Shown one piece after another: positions 63,355-64,000 of a stretch of 64,000 nucleotides of DNA (the first letter of the stretch is position 1; every line of letters starts with the position of its first letter). This DNA comes from Ophioderma brevispina. Taxonomy: Eukaryota; Echinodermata; Ophiuroidea; Amphilepidida; Ophiodermatidae. The stretch covers positions 1-64,000 of the forward strand of contig JAMKCH010044023.1 in assembly GCA_023653785.1 (NCBI GenBank), given 5' to 3'. The notes under the pieces were generated by a model. It did not search any database. It saw only the letters and a program-made list of their open reading frames with translations, and had not been told where the DNA came from. A program made the translations under genes and the position numbers.

Positions 63355-63889
63355 CTTTGCCCTTTGACCCCGATCCTGATTGGTCCTTTGAATCGTCTAC
63401 GGATTCGTCATCCGGTACCAGTGTGACAGTGACTTCTTGCATATAATAATCAGTTACGTATTCCGAGTCGGACTCTGCAGCATCCGACTCAGGCGTTGGT
63501 TCTCCAGTTGGTGGGGACTTTGGTGAATCTGCACCGGCAATGCTCCCGTTCTCGTCTACAGAGCGCGTTGTGATTTTTCTTTCAGTAGCTATAACAGGTG
63601 GTGACCTTAGCACGTCAGGCGTGATGTTGTCACCATTGGAATCTGGACTTTCATCAGGTTTAAGAATGCGTATTTCCACCGCTGATCTTCGTGTTAAACC
63701 ACTCGTAGATGATGATGATAATGTTACTTTTTGATCTGAACTAGGAAGTGATTTAGGCTTCTGTTTTGTGATGCTATTGACTTTTACGCCCAATTTTGCT
63801 ATGGAAGGTGTTAGTGATGATCCTGCCACCAAAGTTGTTAGTAACTTTGAGCTTGATGCCATAGAGGGCTGGCTAGTTATTGCACTCAT
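63218..63889 (-). CDS. unknown protein, acidic/Ser-rich with Lys-Gly tail; first coding exon
   Basis: The ATG at 63889 follows GTAAAA and, just before that, TTTCATCTCAG, a good acceptor, so a 5' UTR intron probably precedes it. The frame runs 223 codons: MSAITSQPSMASSSKLL, a Ser/Thr-rich part, ESDAAESDSEYVTDYYM (acidic), SVDDSKDQSGSGSKGKGKGG, then a hydrophobic but poorly protein-like end and a stop. Either a splice donor AAG/GTAAAG at 63354 ends the exon there, or a one-base shift leads into the minus-strand frame ending at 63157. That frame reads RKLARRARKIYYHMQ then YIAVPVAIILFILVAYCLY, a clear single membrane span with a short polar tail. No family is recognised. Codon use is more even than in the flanks. 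Confidence 0.65.
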   Translation of the reverse strand: MSAITSQPSMASSSKLLTTLVAGSSLTPSIAKLGVKVNSITKQKPKSLPSSDQKVTLSSSSTSGLTRRSAVEIRILKPDESPDSNGDNITPDVLRSPPVIATERKITTRSVDENGSIAGADSPKSPPTGEPTPESDAAESDSEYVTDYYMQEVTVTLVPDDESVDDSKDQSGSGSKGKGKGGSDPKVSKKSKENLLSYAIYSSTSSNNFIYTCSVLFVYCRIS

Positions 63890-64000
63890 TTTTACCTGAG
63901 ATGAAAGAGGGAAAAGGGTAGTTAGCAGACGACGTATGAAAGTAGTTCTGTGGAATTGTTAATAGTAAGGAGGAGGGGATTGTTTGGCTTGTGCAGCTGA

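Overview
The window reads as nuclear DNA of an animal, most likely a marine invertebrate deuterostome (an echinoderm or hemichordate would fit; the species is not determined). It is AT-rich, has long introns with GT..AG borders, and is crowded with short fold-back elements, minisatellites and a LINE fragment. There are no prokaryotic operons, and most open frames are chance or repeat translations.

The one gene identified firmly is on the + strand from 10.1 to 33.7 kb. It is the 3' two-thirds of a diacylglycerol kinase of the theta type (DGKQ). Nine exons were found by conserved protein motifs, splice borders and matching intron phases: 10101-10314, 12255-12370, 16729-16880, 18805-18953, 20004-20111, 24184-24387, 26272-about 26406, about 27585-27780 and 32252-32350. 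The terminal coding exon 33534-33677 follows them. They cover the linker before the kinase, the catalytic domain ([29 protein letters not shown]), the accessory domain and the basic tail. N-terminal exons (C1 and RA domains) were not found and may lie upstream. Several exons carry 1-2 base shifts while others are perfect, so either parts of the assembly are uncorrected long read or the gene is decaying.

The most unusual structure is at 16838-17256. The last ~42 bp of a kinase exon, together with its 5' splice site, is tandemly repeated about eight times with an exact 52-bp period, and older diverged copies follow downstream.

By region: 1-2.4 kb is a ~100-bp satellite. 2.4-10.1 kb is repeat-rich, with a possible RING-like open frame at 3.3-3.6 kb. 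10.1-33.7 kb is the kinase gene, its introns packed with fold-back and TA-flanked elements and a 29-bp minisatellite. 34-41 kb holds duplications joined by T tracts and a 17/18-bp minisatellite (40.1-41.2 kb). 41-57 kb is intergenic DNA with short hairpin families. 57.5-58 kb is a 5'-truncated LINE reverse-transcriptase end on the minus strand. 61.5-63.0 kb is a 1.5-kb element with ~320-bp inverted ends. 63.2-63.9 kb is the start of an unrecognised minus-strand gene with a low-complexity acidic/serine-rich protein and a possible membrane anchor in a shifted frame.
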